Of a stretch of DNA of 64,000 nucleotides, positions 17,241-29,626 are shown piece after piece. The notes under the pieces were generated by a model. The model was not told the origin of the DNA. It saw only the letters and a list, made by a program, of their open reading frames with translations, and did not search any database. Numbering within the stretch: the first letter of the stretch is position 1; each line of letters starts with the position of its first letter. The stretch spans positions 124,001 through 188,000 of the forward strand of contig NW_027182889.1 of the NCBI RefSeq assembly GCF_041146395.1, in the 5' to 3' direction. This DNA is from Eulemur rufifrons. Taxonomy: Eukaryota; Chordata; Mammalia; Primates; Lemuridae. The position numbers and the translations under genes were made by a program.

Positions 17241-20200
17241 GGGGCCTGTGTCAGGGGGTGCTCCCGGCAGAGCAGTGCACGTGGGGGGGGCCTGTGTCAG
17301 GGGGTGCTCCCTGCAGAGCAGTGCATGTGGGGGGGCCTGTGTCAGGGGGTGCTCCCGGCAGAGCAGTGCACGTGGGGGGGGCCTGTGTCAGGGGGTGCTC
17401 CCGGCAGAGCAGTGCACGTGGGGGGGGGCTGTGTCAGGGGGTGCTCCCGGCAGAGCAGTGCACGTGGGGGGGGGCTGTGTCAGGGGGTGCTCCCGGCAGA
17501 GCAGTGCATGTGGGGGGGGCTGTGTCAGGGGGTGCTCCCGGCAGAGCAGTGCATGTGGGGGGGGCCTGTGTCAGGGGGTGCTCCCGGCAGAGCAGTGCAC
17601 GTGGGGGGGGCCTGTGTCAGGGGGTGCTCCCGGCAGAGCAGTGCACGTGGGGGGGGCTGTGTCGGGGGGTGCTCCCGGCAGAGCAGTGCAGGTGGGGGGG
17701 GGCCTGTGTCAGGGGGTGCTCCCGGCAGAGCAGTGCACGTGGGGGGGGGCTGTGTCAGGGGGTGCTCCCGGCAGAGCAGTGCACGTGGGGGGGGCCTGTG
17801 TCAGGGGGGTGCTCCCGGCAGAGCAGTGCACGTGGGGGGGGCCTGTGTCAGGGGGTGCTCCCGGCAGAGCAGTGCACGTGGGGGGGGCCTGTGTCAGGGG
17901 GTGCTCCCGGCAGAGCAGTGCACGTGGGGGGGGCCTGTGTCAGGGGGTGCTCCCGGCAGAGCAGTGCACGTGGGGGGGGCCTGTGTCAGGGGGTGCTCCC
18001 GGCAGAGCAGTGCATGTGGGGGGGGCTGTGTCGGGGGGTGCTCCCGGCAGAGCAGTGCACGTGGGGGGGGGCTGTGTCGGGGGGTGCTCCCGGCAGAGCA
18101 GTGCACGTGGGGGGGGGCCTGTGTCAGGGGGTGCTCCCGGCAGAGCAGTGCACGTGGGGGGGGCCTGTGTCAGGGGGTGCTCCCGGCAGAGCAGTGCACG
18201 TGGGGGGGGGCCTGTGTCAGGGGGTGCTCCCGGCAGAGCAGTGCACGTGGGGGGGGCCTGTGTCAGGGGGGTGCTCCCGGCAGAGCAGTGCACGTGGGGG
18301 GGGCCTGTGTCAGGGGGTGCTCCCGGCAGAGCAGTGCACGTGGGGGGGGGCTGTGTCAGGGGGTGCTCCCGGCAGAGCAGTGCACGTGGGGGGGGCCTGT
18401 GTCAGGGGGTGCTCCCGGCAGAGCAGTGCATGTGGGGGGGGGCTGTGTCAGGGGGTGCTCCCGGCAGAGCAGTGCACGTGGGGGGGGGGCTGTGTCAGGG
18501 GGTGCTCCCGGCAGAGCAGTGCACGTGGGGGGGGCCTGTGTCAGGGGGTGCTCCCGGCAGAGCAGTGCACGTGGGGGGGGCCTGTGTCAGGGGGTGCTCC
18601 CGGCAGAGCAGTGCACGTGGGGGGGGGCTGTGTCAGGGGGTGCTCCCGGAAGAGCAGTGCACGTGGGGGGGGCTGTGTCAGGGGGTGCTCCCGGCAGAGC
18701 AGTGCACGTGGGGGGGGCCTGTGTCAGGGGGTGCTCCCGGCAGAGCAGTGCACGTGGGGGGGGCCTGTGTCAGGGGGTGCTCCCGGCAGAGCAGTGCACG
18801 TGGGGGGGGCCTGTGTCAGGGGGTGCTCCCGGCAGAGCAGTGCACGTGGGGGGGGCTGTGTCGGGGGGTGCTCCCGGCAGAGCAGTGCACGTGGGGGGGG
18901 CCTGTGTCAGGGGGTGCTCCCGGCAGAGCAGTGCACGTGGGGGGGGGCTGTGTCAGGGGGTGCTCCCGGCAGAGCAGTGCACGTGGGGGGGGCCTGTGTC
19001 AGGGGGTGCTCCCGGCAGAGCAGTGCACGTGGGGGGGGGCTGTGTCAGGGGGTGCTCCCGGCAGAGCAGTGCACGTGGGGGGGGCTGTGTCGGGGGGTGC
19101 TCCCGGCAGAGCAGTGCACGTGGGGGGGGCCTGTGTCAGGGGGTGCTCCCGGCAGAGCAGTGCACGTGGGGGGGGGCTGTGTCAGGGGGTGCTCCCGGCA
19201 GAGCAGTGCACGTGGGGGGGGCCTGTGTCAGGGGGTGCTCCCGGCAGAGCAGTGCACGTGGGGGGGGCCTGTGTCAGGGGGTGCTCCCGGCAGAGCAGTG
19301 CACGTGGGGGGGGCTGTGTCGGGGGGTGCTCCCGGCAGAGCAGTGCACGTGGGGGGGGCCTGTGTCAGGGGGTGCTCCCGGCAGAGCAGTGCACGTGGGG
19401 GGGGGCTGTGTCAGGGGGTGCTCCCGGCAGAGCAGTGCACGTGGGGGGGGCCTGTGTCAGGGGGTGCTCCCGGCAGAGCAGTGCACGTGGGGGGGGGCTG
19501 TGTCAGGGGGTGCTCCCGGCAGAGCAGTGCACGTGGGGGGGGCTGTGTCGGGGGGTGCTCCCGGCAGAGCAGTGCACGTGGGGGGGGCCTGTGTCAGGGG
19601 GTGCTCCCGGCAGAGCAGTGCACGTGGGGGGGGGCTGTGTCAGGGGGTGCTCCCGGCAGAGCAGTGCACGTGGGGGGGGCCTGTGTCAGGGGGTGCTCCC
19701 GGCAGAGCAGTGCACGTGGGGGGGGGCTGTGTCAGGGGGTGCTCCCGGCAGAGCAGTGCACGTGGGGGGGGCCTGTGTCAGGGGGTGCTCCCGGCAGAGC
19801 AGTGCACGTGGGGGGGGGCTGTGTCAGGGGGTGCTCCCGGCAGAGCAGTGCACGTGGGGGGGGCCTGTGTCAGGGGGTGCTCCCGGCAGAGCAGTGCACG
19901 TGGGGGGGGCCTGTGTCAGGGGGTGCTCCCGGCAGAGCAGTGCACGTGGGGGGGGCTGTGTCAGGGGGTGCTCCCGGCAGAGCAGTGCACGTGGGGGGGG
20001 CCTGTGTCAGGGGGTGCTCCCGGCAGAGCAGTGCACGTGGGGGGGGCTGTGTCAGGGGGTGCTCCCGGCAGAGCAGTGCACGTGGGGGGGGCCTGTGTCA
20101 GGGGGTGCTCCCGGCAGAGCAGTGCACGTGGGGGGGGCCTGTGTCAGGGGGTGCTCCCGGCAGAGCAGTGCACGTGGGGGGGGCCTGTGTCAGGGGGTGC

Positions 20201-20615
20201 TCCCGGCAGAGCAGTGCACGTGGGGGGGGGCTGTGTCAGGGGGTGCTCCCGGCAGAGCAGTGCACGTGGGGGGGGCCTGTGTCAGGGGGTGCTCCCGGCA
20301 GAGCAGTGCACGTGGGGGGGGCCTGTGTCAGGGGGTGCTCCCGGCAGAGCAGTGCACGTGGGGGGGGCCTGTGTCAGGGGGTGCTCCCGGCAGAGCAGTG
20401 CACGTGGGGGGGGCCTGTGTCAGGGGGTGCTCCCGGCAGAGCAGTGCACGTGGGGGGGGCCTGTGTCAGGGGGTGCTCCCGGCAGAGCAGTGCACGTGGG
20501 GGGGGCTGTGTCAGGGGGTGCTCCCGGCAGAGCAGTGCACGTGGGGGGGGGCCTGTGCAGGGGGTGCTCCCGGCAGAGCAGTGCACGTGGGGGGGGCTGT
20601 GTCAGGGGGTGCTCC
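17241..20615. repeat. 46-bp G-rich minisatellite with E-box in each unit
   Basis: Roughly 73 tandem units of about 45-47 bp each hold TGTGTCAGGGGG, then TGCTCCCGGCAGAGCAGTG, then CACGTG and a run of 7-10 G. Units differ mainly in G-run length, in one or two C before TGTGTC, and in TCAGG versus TCGGG. CACGTG is a palindromic E-box. It decays to CATGTG in five units, all between about 17320 and 18435. From 18861 to about 19775 a five-unit, 229-bp higher-order repeat is seen. Three plus frames are open throughout (1149, 1130 and 1149 codons) because the unit has no stop in any phase and its length shifts frame. This shows lack of stops, not coding. Confidence 0.98.
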
Positions 20616-22940
20616 TCCTGAAGCTTTGAAAGGAGCCAAGCCTGAGAAGGACCCAGTACAACTGCCCCCCCCCCGACTGTGCCTGTGAGCCTCCCTGCCT
20701 GCCCACCCAGCGGCTTCCTGCGTCCTGTGTTCCAGCCATGCGGCTCCACACCGGAGCCCCCTCAACCCACACCTGCAGGTCCCCTGCCACAGCAGCGTTG
20801 GGACCACTGCCCTGTCCCTGCCCGCCCCCGCCATCCGAGGATCCTCCCTCTCTTTCCCAGTCCTGCTCCCAGCCCAGCACCTGGTGCCAAACACCCGACT
20901 GCTGTTCCTCGCAGCACATCCTGCCTGCCCACTGCTGAGCCTCAGTGAAGGGGCCCGGACCGCTGAAAACGTGCGGCAGACGCAGACAGGCAACCGCGGG
21001 TCTGGGCCACAGAACCAGAGGGCCCCACGATGCCTCAGCACACATGTGCTCCGCTGGGCTCCCCGAGGGCCTGCCCAGCACGCTGTCTCAGCGCATTTGC
21101 ACTGCTGTAAAGGACACCCGAGTCTGGGTGACCCACACAGAGCATCCACTTTGCTCACAGCGCTGCACGGCCCCCAGCTGCTTCCACTCAGGGGGACGCT
21201 GACGGGAGCCTGTGCAGACGACACAGCCAGAGAGGACGCAAGAAGGGGGAGACGTGCCAGGCTCTCTGTTCAACAGCCAGCCCTCAGGGAACTTACTGGA
21301 AAAAACACAGAGCTAGAACCCAAACAGCAGCACCAAGCCATCTCATGAGGGGTCTGCCCCCACGACCCCAACACCTCCCACGAAGCCCCACCTCCAACAC
21401 TCGGGATCCAATTTCAACATGAGGTGTGGAGGGTCCGGCACCCGAACTGTGGCAGGCACCACACTTGGTCTCACGCCTGACTGCCCGAACTCCACCTCCT
21501 CCCACTCCTCCCCAACAAACCCAGACTCGCGGACCCTCAGCCTCCACCGCTGCGGCCGGCCACACCCTCACCCACACGGCCTCCCCTCTGGAGGAACCAG
21601 GGTCCCTCCTGCCCGAGGCCAAGCCTTCCAATGATCCCACCCTTTGGTGTCCACTGTGGGAGCCCTGCCACCAATCCCCACTAAGCTGTACTTACTACAG
21701 CTTTTGCTACAAAACAAGTTTTCTGTTTTTAAACATAAAATATCCTAATACACACCAACTAGCACATACTACAAAAATTCCTCTGGAACTAACCCGCAGC
21801 TCCTTTCCACACTCCTCCGGCCCCCATGGATCTGCCCCAGCCCCGCCTCTCCCAGCCCCCAGCCACGCTGCCCTCTCACCCCTGCTGCTCACCTGACCCT
21901 GCACACTCAAGGCCTCCTGCCATGCTTCCCACCTGGTCAGCCCGCGGCTGAGGTGATCACACCCTCCTGGGGCCACCAACAGGCCACGTGCACGTCCCCA
22001 CACTTCTCCCCTCATACCACAGATCAACTGTATTGCTAAAAACAGCTGCCACTCCAACACTACAGTGCCCTCCAGACGGCCGGGTCACGGGCCAGGTCAC
22101 GTGGGAGCCTCTGCCTCCCCCACCAGGCAGGGAGTCCTCAGTCCTCAGGTACAGCAGAGCTGCACTTGCTCACAGTATCGTCCTTCCTCGGGTTCCAGAA
22201 AACACTCAGCTGTTTGCTTTGCAAGAATTTGAAACTGCAGCCATCGGGCCACGACAATCTTGTGCCTCCCTGAGGAACCGTGTGCTGCGCAGCTACTGCT
22301 CGACTTTCTGTGCACACAAGAACTTCCCATTTCAAGGCTGAATCTCAGTGTAACCCTTCTGAAGACGTCCTAACATCGATGACACTCAACACTGTCAGTA
22401 ACAGCAATACACGCAAGGCAGCTGAGCTGAGGCCAGCGTCAGCAGCAACGACCAGGCCCACCCAAGCACAGGGGTCACGACGGTACAAACGCTGCCTGTC
22501 CGTGGGCATCCTGATTCCAGAGCTGCAGAAAAACTGAACGTCCGGAATCAACAGAAAAAGACAGCAACAACCACTTTATAAAATGGTTTTCTCACACTGG
22601 GCAAAAGTGTTCCTTAAGTAAAGGGCTGGAGCATCTTGTTGGCCTCCCTGCTCCAGTGCCCTGACCTGGGACCTGACATGTCACATGCATTCAGTAAACA
22701 TTAACTACATAAATAAGCAAACCAGAATCTCCAGAGGTAAAAAGAGCCCTCAAGGTCATTCAGACCAGGGGCTCTCACACTTTTCTGAGCACAGTTCATG
22801 GCTACAAACCCGATTTTCACCTTGGCCGAGGACGTACCACACCCAAACAAAACAAAAATTTACAGAAGCAGTATTGCCATATACTATGTGTGACACACAC
22901 TGGTGTTTTCTATTCTATTCCCTTTAATTTAAAAACACTT
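20616..22940. other. Unassigned GC-rich stretch
   Basis: C-rich and CpG-containing to about 22300, then more neutral. Several open frames of 60-240 codons overlap on both strands with no motif I recognise. A weak MER5-like phrase, 'ggggctctcacacttttctg', lies at about 22767. Confidence 0.4.
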
Positions 22941-22943
22941 GGC

Positions 22944-23190
22944 AAAGCTGGGCACAGTGGCTCATGCCTGCAACCCTAGCACTTTGGAAGGCCCAGGCGG
23001 GAAGATCACTTGAGACCAGCCTGGGCAATAGCGAGACTCAGTCTCTACAAAAAATGAGCCAGGCATGGCGGCACCCGTAGTCCCAGCTACTCGGGAGGCT
23101 GAGGCAGGAGGATCGCTCGAGCCCAGGAGTGTGAGAGTACAGTGAGCTGTGATGACAGAAATAGAGCAAGACCTTGTCTCCGGGGCGGGG
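22944..23190 (+). mobile_element. Alu SINE, shortened
   Basis: It runs from 'gctgggcacagtggctcatg' to 'gcaagaccttgtctc' and ends in a G-rich stretch instead of a poly-A tail. Both arms are present but with deletions. Confidence 0.88.
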
Positions 23191-26100
23191 GGAAGGTGAG
23201 GCTAAATTGCTCGTGCAGATTTACAATACCCTAAAATCGTTTTCAAAGTCCACGGCTGGGCAGTGCTGGCCCAGCAGTCTCAGAGGAACAGGAAGCAGCA
23301 CCGCTGGCCCCCAGGCACCCGACCGAGCAGGCCTCTTTCTAACCCGCTCCACGCTCCCCGAATACAAGCAAAGCTGACTTAACGTGCCATCTGATCTCGT
23401 TTTACTCTCACATATTAACATTCTGTTTAGTTCTTGTTAGAAGAGATCAACCATCTTAAACTAGCTTCTGTTATTCTTTGCCACTTGAAATCGTGAATGA
23501 AAACGAAGATCTAAGAATAGAAACACAGCGATGGACAGAAGGCAGCTATAACAGGGCCAGTGTAAACGAGGATCTCTGAAAATGAGTTTTCTTTAAAATC
23601 ACATGCACACACATATACTGCACACCTATTACACAGACCTTCCACATTACTCTACATTCAGAACATGAGTGTGTACCTTTCAAAGTGCTACAGGTACGTG
23701 CACACGCCTGACTCTAACGATCCCTGAGCTCGGTTAGCTGTGAATGGAGACAGAGCAGGTGCCGTGTTCAAAGCCACACGGCCAGGGCAGAGCCAAACTG
23801 AAGAGTGCAGTCCTCTGGCTCCTCCCACGGCAGGGCCCTGCCCAAGCAAGGAGGCGGCTGCACCCCAGACAGTGGGCCTGAAATGCCAGCGTGGAGCACC
23901 TGGACTTCAGGCTGTGTAGACAGCTGTGTACTTGTTAAACGTGTCACACTACCCTCCAAGTGACAGGGACAGGAATTCTGACTTCATCCCTGCCTTCCTC
24001 CTTCCCTCCATGGCCAGACTGAGAACCTGTACCCTGAGCCGGCCCAAGTTACCTCAGTCACCTAACTCGAAAATCCAGGAAGCCAGCTTCTGCCTAAAGA
24101 TACCCCAGAAACTATAAATTATTTTTAATTGCTTAAAATTCAGATACCTAAGAAATTCACCCACAAACCACATTGCTACACATCCCTTTTCAAACTTAAA
24201 CTTAGTATAAACATTGTGGGACAAGGAACAGGTCTCAGTATTTATCAAGCTTATTTCTCAGGTCCATTAACCGTGTTTTGTTTTGTCGCATTATTTGTTG
24301 TATATAATTTGTCACTAATTTCCTGATTAATGGTTAGATAATGCCATCTTACTTCACTGACAGAATCACAAACTATCCTGAAGTTGTGCTGTGTCTTTTT
24401 ACAAGGAAAATAAGCAAGGGTTATAAAAAAGGATGCTGGATTAACACCAAAGGACCTCAAGGCAGTGGATACCTCTTAAAAGAGCTCTATTTTGGGGACA
24501 GGTAGATTCAGCCCAAGTACCCAGAATGACCACTTTTATGTTTTTACATAAATTCAGTATGGATAAAACTGATCAAGCTAATCACTTTATCTTCTTTCTG
24601 GGGTTCCTTTACATCCTAGAGACAGAAAGTCATCACTAGGGAAATACTACAATGTTTGAACCATCCCAAAATATAATTAAATTCTGCCCCCAAGAGATAG
24701 ATCCCAGAGAATTCCAAGGCATGCGTCAATTCCACAGCACACACCAACTGCCCTGAGACCCACCGAACACGGCACTGAAGCAGAAGGGCTGAAGTGCCTT
24801 AAGCAGCAGGAATAACCAAAACAGAAAGTAAGGCACGGTTCTAGTCACAAAAGTGGCAGTTTACTTATACAAGGTCCTCGTATACTCTGAATATACTCGC
24901 AAGGCCCAAAAGGCTGACTAAGGAAAAATACAGTGCACAGGCTGGAACCGTGCTGTCCTGCAGTGACCGGGGCGGGGGTTCTGCAGAGGGGTCAGGTGTG
25001 ACCCAGTGTACACCATCACCCAAAACCTCTCCGTAAACACATCTCAGGAAGGTGCTCCTGCTGGAGACAGCTCAAAGAGCGCTCACACGCTGAGGAAGCC
25101 TGAGCAAGGCCACTGTCCCTGGTGTGCGCTCTTCAGGAACCTCGGGCAGGGTGGGAGAACACAGGGCGAGGGCAGCCCCTGAAAGTGCCCAGTGCCTGGT
25201 CAGCAACCCTGCACCCTACAGCTAACTCTGTCGCCCCCAGGGATTCCCAGGCCCGTGCCTGAAGGGCTCCAGCACTGGGACCTGGGGCAGAGCGAGGGCA
25301 GCGGGGGAACCTGAGGTGACAGTAACGCAGAGCAGAGAGAACAGGCGCAGGTGCACCGTGGGAGGCAGGTGCAGGGAACAGTGACCCAGAGCAGCCAGAA
25401 CGGGCCCAGGTACAGGTGCACACAGCAATCTCCAACTCTAAAAAAACCATCCTGTTATTAATGATATCCTCAGAAACTTCTGCATTCTTTCATCAGACTC
25501 TAGTTTAATGTGTGGCAACTCAAGATGTGGTGGAAAGAAGTGAAAATATAATAGAAAAGAGCATCAGAACACAGTGTAACCTTAGCATACACAGGTCCAC
25601 GTGACACGCTGACTGCGAAAAGCACATGACCAAACAATACGTATCCTCTGTTTCCACGCACATTCTAAACTTACACTTTAACAGATATGCACACCTATTT
25701 CACACCCAGGGCAGGCACTGATGGTTCTGTAAGAACACACAACGATCCCACCAGCAGTACTCTCTAGCAAGCGGGCAGATACATGCGGGTTGCCAACTTC
25801 TGCTGTACACACCTCCACGTGTATGCACGGCTCCCAGAGGAAGACGCCCCGGCCACAGCCCTGCAGGCTCCGCTGTGGGACCAGAGCCCCTGGCACGGCC
25901 AGCTGCTGCGCTGTCCTCAGGAATGCCACTGCTGAGTGGCCATGCGAGGACAGTGGGACTGAAAGAAGAAAACATTTTCTGAAACGCTCTAATTTTTAAG
26001 GTTTAATCAAAATAAAACTCAATTTTCTTCTTTAGAAGGTATGCTCCTGTTCTTGCTGTATTTTAGCACACATTTTATGCAATTCAGGTATGTGCATTTC

Positions 26101-26201
26101 ATTTCTTAGGATGCACACGGTGTACATTTAAAAAATACTTCGCAGTGTTTTTACTAACTTTGCAGTGCTACTGGAAGGCCACACATTACTCCGGTGTGTT
26201 C
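23191..26201. other. Unassigned non-coding stretch
   Basis: About 3 kb with no gene or nameable repeat. Base composition swings between GC-rich patches (23250-23350, 25130-25430, 25800-25930) and AT-rich sequence. Confidence 0.45.
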
Positions 26202-26222
26202 AAGGTACCATCATCTGTGCTC

Positions 26223-26273
<51 letters not shown>

Positions 26274-26348
26274 GGCCCCTGCGCAAGGATGACACGAAAA
26301 AAAAAAAAATTTTAAAAAGAAAAAAAAAAAAAAAAGGTACCATCATCT
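26202..26348 (+). pseudogene. U6 snRNA retropseudogene with target-site duplication
   Basis: Positions 26217-26296 match the first 80 bases of U6 spliceosomal RNA, from 'gtgctcgcttcggcagcac' through the 'acagagaagattagcatgg' region to 'gatgacacg'. The normal 3' end (stem and U-tail) is missing and is replaced by an A-rich tail of about 37 bases with an internal TTTT. A 15-bp duplication, AAGGTACCATCATCT, lies at 26202-26216 and 26334-26348. This is the signature of LINE-1-mediated insertion of a truncated U6 transcript. I see no U6-type upstream PSE or TATA arrangement at the right spacing, so expression is unlikely. Confidence 0.96.
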
Positions 26349-28005
26349 CCGAAGCTGCTTGCTACAAAGAAGCTGTTTGATTCAAAATCCAAACTTGCCT
26401 CACTCTAAGTACCCAAACTTGATTTAAATTCCCAAACAGGCAGCCCAGCCCTTCCCCCACCTGCTGCACATCCTGGACCTCAAGCTTCTGGCCGCTGACC
26501 CTCCGGCCACTTCTCCTCTGCTCCCCCAGCTTGTGGCAGCTGGTCTTGCTGGGGCCGCGTCCCAGGGCACCCACGTCCCCAAGAGACGAGGCTACATACA
26601 CCTCCCACAGGAGAACACTCCTGTGAGGAAAGGAGGAGCCCAGACGCAGTCAGGGGAACTCTTAGAAAAGTACCTTCCAGAAGGGAAGACAGGGCCAGCT
26701 GAGACACCCATCAACTTATCAAAGAGCGAAAGGCTCAGACAGAGGCAGCCAACGCCCAGAATACACTCTTGACTGACGGGTTTCCAAGAAGCCAACACAA
26801 CCCTCAAGGCTGAAACAGCACAGTAACTGGGAAGGCAGGAGTGTCCCCCACTCTGTTTTTCTGACTTCGATAACGAGGAACGCAGCGAACGGTGCCTGAC
26901 AGGGAACCGAGTGGTGGTGGAGGCGGCAGGGGAAGCCTGGAGAAGGAAAGGCAGACCCCACCTTCCGCCCACAGCGGCCACCAGTGACCCACGCAAAGAA
27001 ACGGGGAAAGACAAGAAAACAGATGCTTCCAAACCGGTGGAGTCTCTGATGAAGCTGTGAAGACTTCTGACAAAGAAAGCTAACGCTAAATTTCAAGGCA
27101 GCCTTGAAATCATGCTGGATACTGCTTTAATAGCTGCTATCAGAACTCCTTTTAAAGGCGGTTTTAATCTTTCATAATTCCATCTCAATTAATGGCTAGA
27201 AAGTAGTAAGACAAATGTTTTATGTTCTTTTTTTGTTTGGTCACAGGAGTGAACAGGGAATTCAAGTTTAACTTCATTTTAGGGTGATCACAAAACAAAA
27301 AAGGTATCAGTGTGTACTTTGTTTTTGTTCAAAAGCAGCCTCACTTTTGTATTTTGGGTCCTCTGTGAGCAAAACTTTTTAGTATGTGTTTACATCCCTA
27401 TGGTAGTTACTACATGTTAGGATGAGGAATACCCACCTTCCTCTTTTTCTTGCAAGTTTTAAATTTCCAACCATAAGTTAATTTGTGGACCAAATTTCAG
27501 AGGAGCTTTCTGTACAGTCAGTTCTCACACTTAGCAGTGTTTTAGAATTTGTCAAATAACTGACCATTTTCTATAGAAAGGTAAGAACTTAGGCGTTGTT
27601 TTACTACAACTGGTAAAAAGTTACATGAAAGGGCATACTCTCTGCTTCCTAGATTCAGGTTGGGGGCTTCAGACCTGGCAGAACTGTCAACTGTCAGAAC
27701 TGACAATCTGAGTGTATGAGAAAGGGTCACATCTAGCAGCTTGTGTTCCTCACACTCTACTATATACTGCTATTCACGATTCCACTCCTCTGCACAAAAT
27801 TCCTAGCAATAGAACCTTGAAATGCGTATGTTAGATTCATGTAAAAATGATTTAGTTAGCATTTTAGTAACACCTCAAAGGTTATTTTGTTTGTTTTCTA
27901 GACTAAACATAAGGTTAGGATAAATTAAAAGAAGCAGTCTAATGGCTAAATTTCCCATTTAAATTTTATTTTCTTAAACTTTTCCATAATTATTTAATAA
28001 GATTT
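26349..28005. other. Unassigned non-coding stretch
   Basis: No gene was recognised. It is mixed GC to about 27040 and clearly AT-rich from about 27100, with no repeat I can name. Confidence 0.45.
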
Positions 28006-28007
28006 AA

Positions 28008-28330
28008 AAAATTGGGCAAGGTGGTTCACACCTGTAATCCTAGCACTCTGGAAGGCCAAACTGGGAGGATCAATTGAGGTCAGGAGTTCAAGGCCAGCCT
28101 GAGCAAGAGGGAGACTCCATCTCTACTAAAAGTAGAAAAAATTAGCCGGGCGTGATCGCGAGTGCCTGTAGTCCCAGCTACTCAGGAGGCTGAGGCAGGA
28201 GGATCACTTGAGCCCAGGAGTTTGAGGTTGCTGTGAGCTATGATGACACCACTGCACTCTAGCCCAGGCAACAGAGCAAGACTCTATCTCAAAAAAAATA
28301 AAATAAAAACATTTAAAAAAAAAAAAAAAA
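28008..28330 (+). mobile_element. Alu SINE, plus strand (first arm of inverted pair)
   Basis: It starts at 'ttgggcaaggtggttcac' and ends in a long A-rich tail to about 28330. It is somewhat diverged. The antisense Alu beginning at about 28366 makes this one arm of a closely spaced inverted pair. Confidence 0.9.
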
Positions 28331-28342
28331 ACTCAGGTTGGC

Positions 28343-28712
28343 AATAATTCAGTTTGGTGTTTTGTTTTGTTTTTTTTTTTTTTGAGACAGAGTCTCACTC
28401 TGTTGCCCGGGCTAGAGTGCCATGGCGTCAGCCTCGCTCACAGCAACCTCAAACTCCTGGGCTTAAGCGATCCTACTGCCTCAGCCTCCTGAGTAGCTGG
28501 GACTACAGGCATGCGCCACCAGGCCCGGCTAATTTTTTCTATATATATTTTTAGTTGGCCAGATCATTTCTTTCTATTTTTAGTAGAGACTGGGTCTCGC
28601 TCTTGCTCAGGCTGGTCTTGAACTCCTGACCTGGACCGATCCACCCGCCTCGGCCTCCCAGAGTGCTAGGATTACAGGTGTGAGCCACCGCGCCCGGCCA
28701 ATAATTCAGTTT
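28343..28712 (-). mobile_element. Alu SINE, minus strand, with target-site duplication
   Basis: The Alu body is about 28366-28699, with the lemur-type linker in antisense ('ctatatatatttttagttgg'). It is flanked by AATAATTCAGTTT at 28343-28355 and 28700-28712. Confidence 0.95.
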
Positions 28713-29626
28713 TAATAGTTTTACAGGCGAAAATTCATAGAACCATTAACTGTACCATCTCGTTTAGATTGCCTAAACCCTCTAAAGTTTGTCTTCTGAT
28801 CTAAATAAATAAGAATACATGAGTCCTCTATCAATAATTACGGCCATTTTCATTAAAACAGTAAGTGTTAAAAACTAGAGTTCTCATTTAAGCCACATTC
28901 CCCTGCTAGTAACTCAGCCCTCAGAATACTTAGACCCAATCATCACCCTCTTGCTCCTCTGACCCCCACCTGGGAGGCACCGCTGCACGGCACACACTGC
29001 CAAGCCATCCTGGCGAATCTTTACGGGGAAACCTCCACTTGGCACAAGGTTCACGTGGCAAGTAACCTTCTTAGCACCGGCTCAATCATCACAAATACTT
29101 CACTCCAATGTGTTATTTCATGGCAAACCATTTAGTTCACATTTGATTCAAAATTAATTACTTAATTTATCAAACATGCCTTAATGATGGTTATTAATTT
29201 TAATGCTCCCATGGCTTTCTACTTAAGGAAAAAACAAATTTCCTCTGTACAAGTCAAAACACCTATAGCCAAAGTGCTTCCTGTTCAGACTGCAATTCTG
29301 TTTACAAAAAATAATGGTATTATTAGGTCACAAAGGTACAATCTATCCCTTTTACCTAAAATTTCTTGAAGTGACACACATTTTGAACAGAATCTGTAAC
29401 AGCACTGGAAAATATGAGAATGACATGCCAATAGTTGACCAGAATTAAGTACCTGAATAACAGACAATAAATGAGATCAGATGGACAAATAATATAAGCC
29501 CAGAGAAACCACAGACCAAACTATGTAGAAGAAAGCAGCAAAGTCAGGACTGAGGTAGAGCTGATGGAAAGCTTCAAGGACAAAAATATGACGAATTCAA
29601 GCAGCTCCAAATTCACCAAGTACGAC
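28713..29626. other. Unassigned AT-rich stretch
   Basis: No gene or clear repeat was recognised. Confidence 0.5.

Noticed and set aside
17241..20615. CRISPR-like appearance of the regular array
   Set aside because: The units are contiguous, nearly identical and have no unique spacers; the genome is mammalian.
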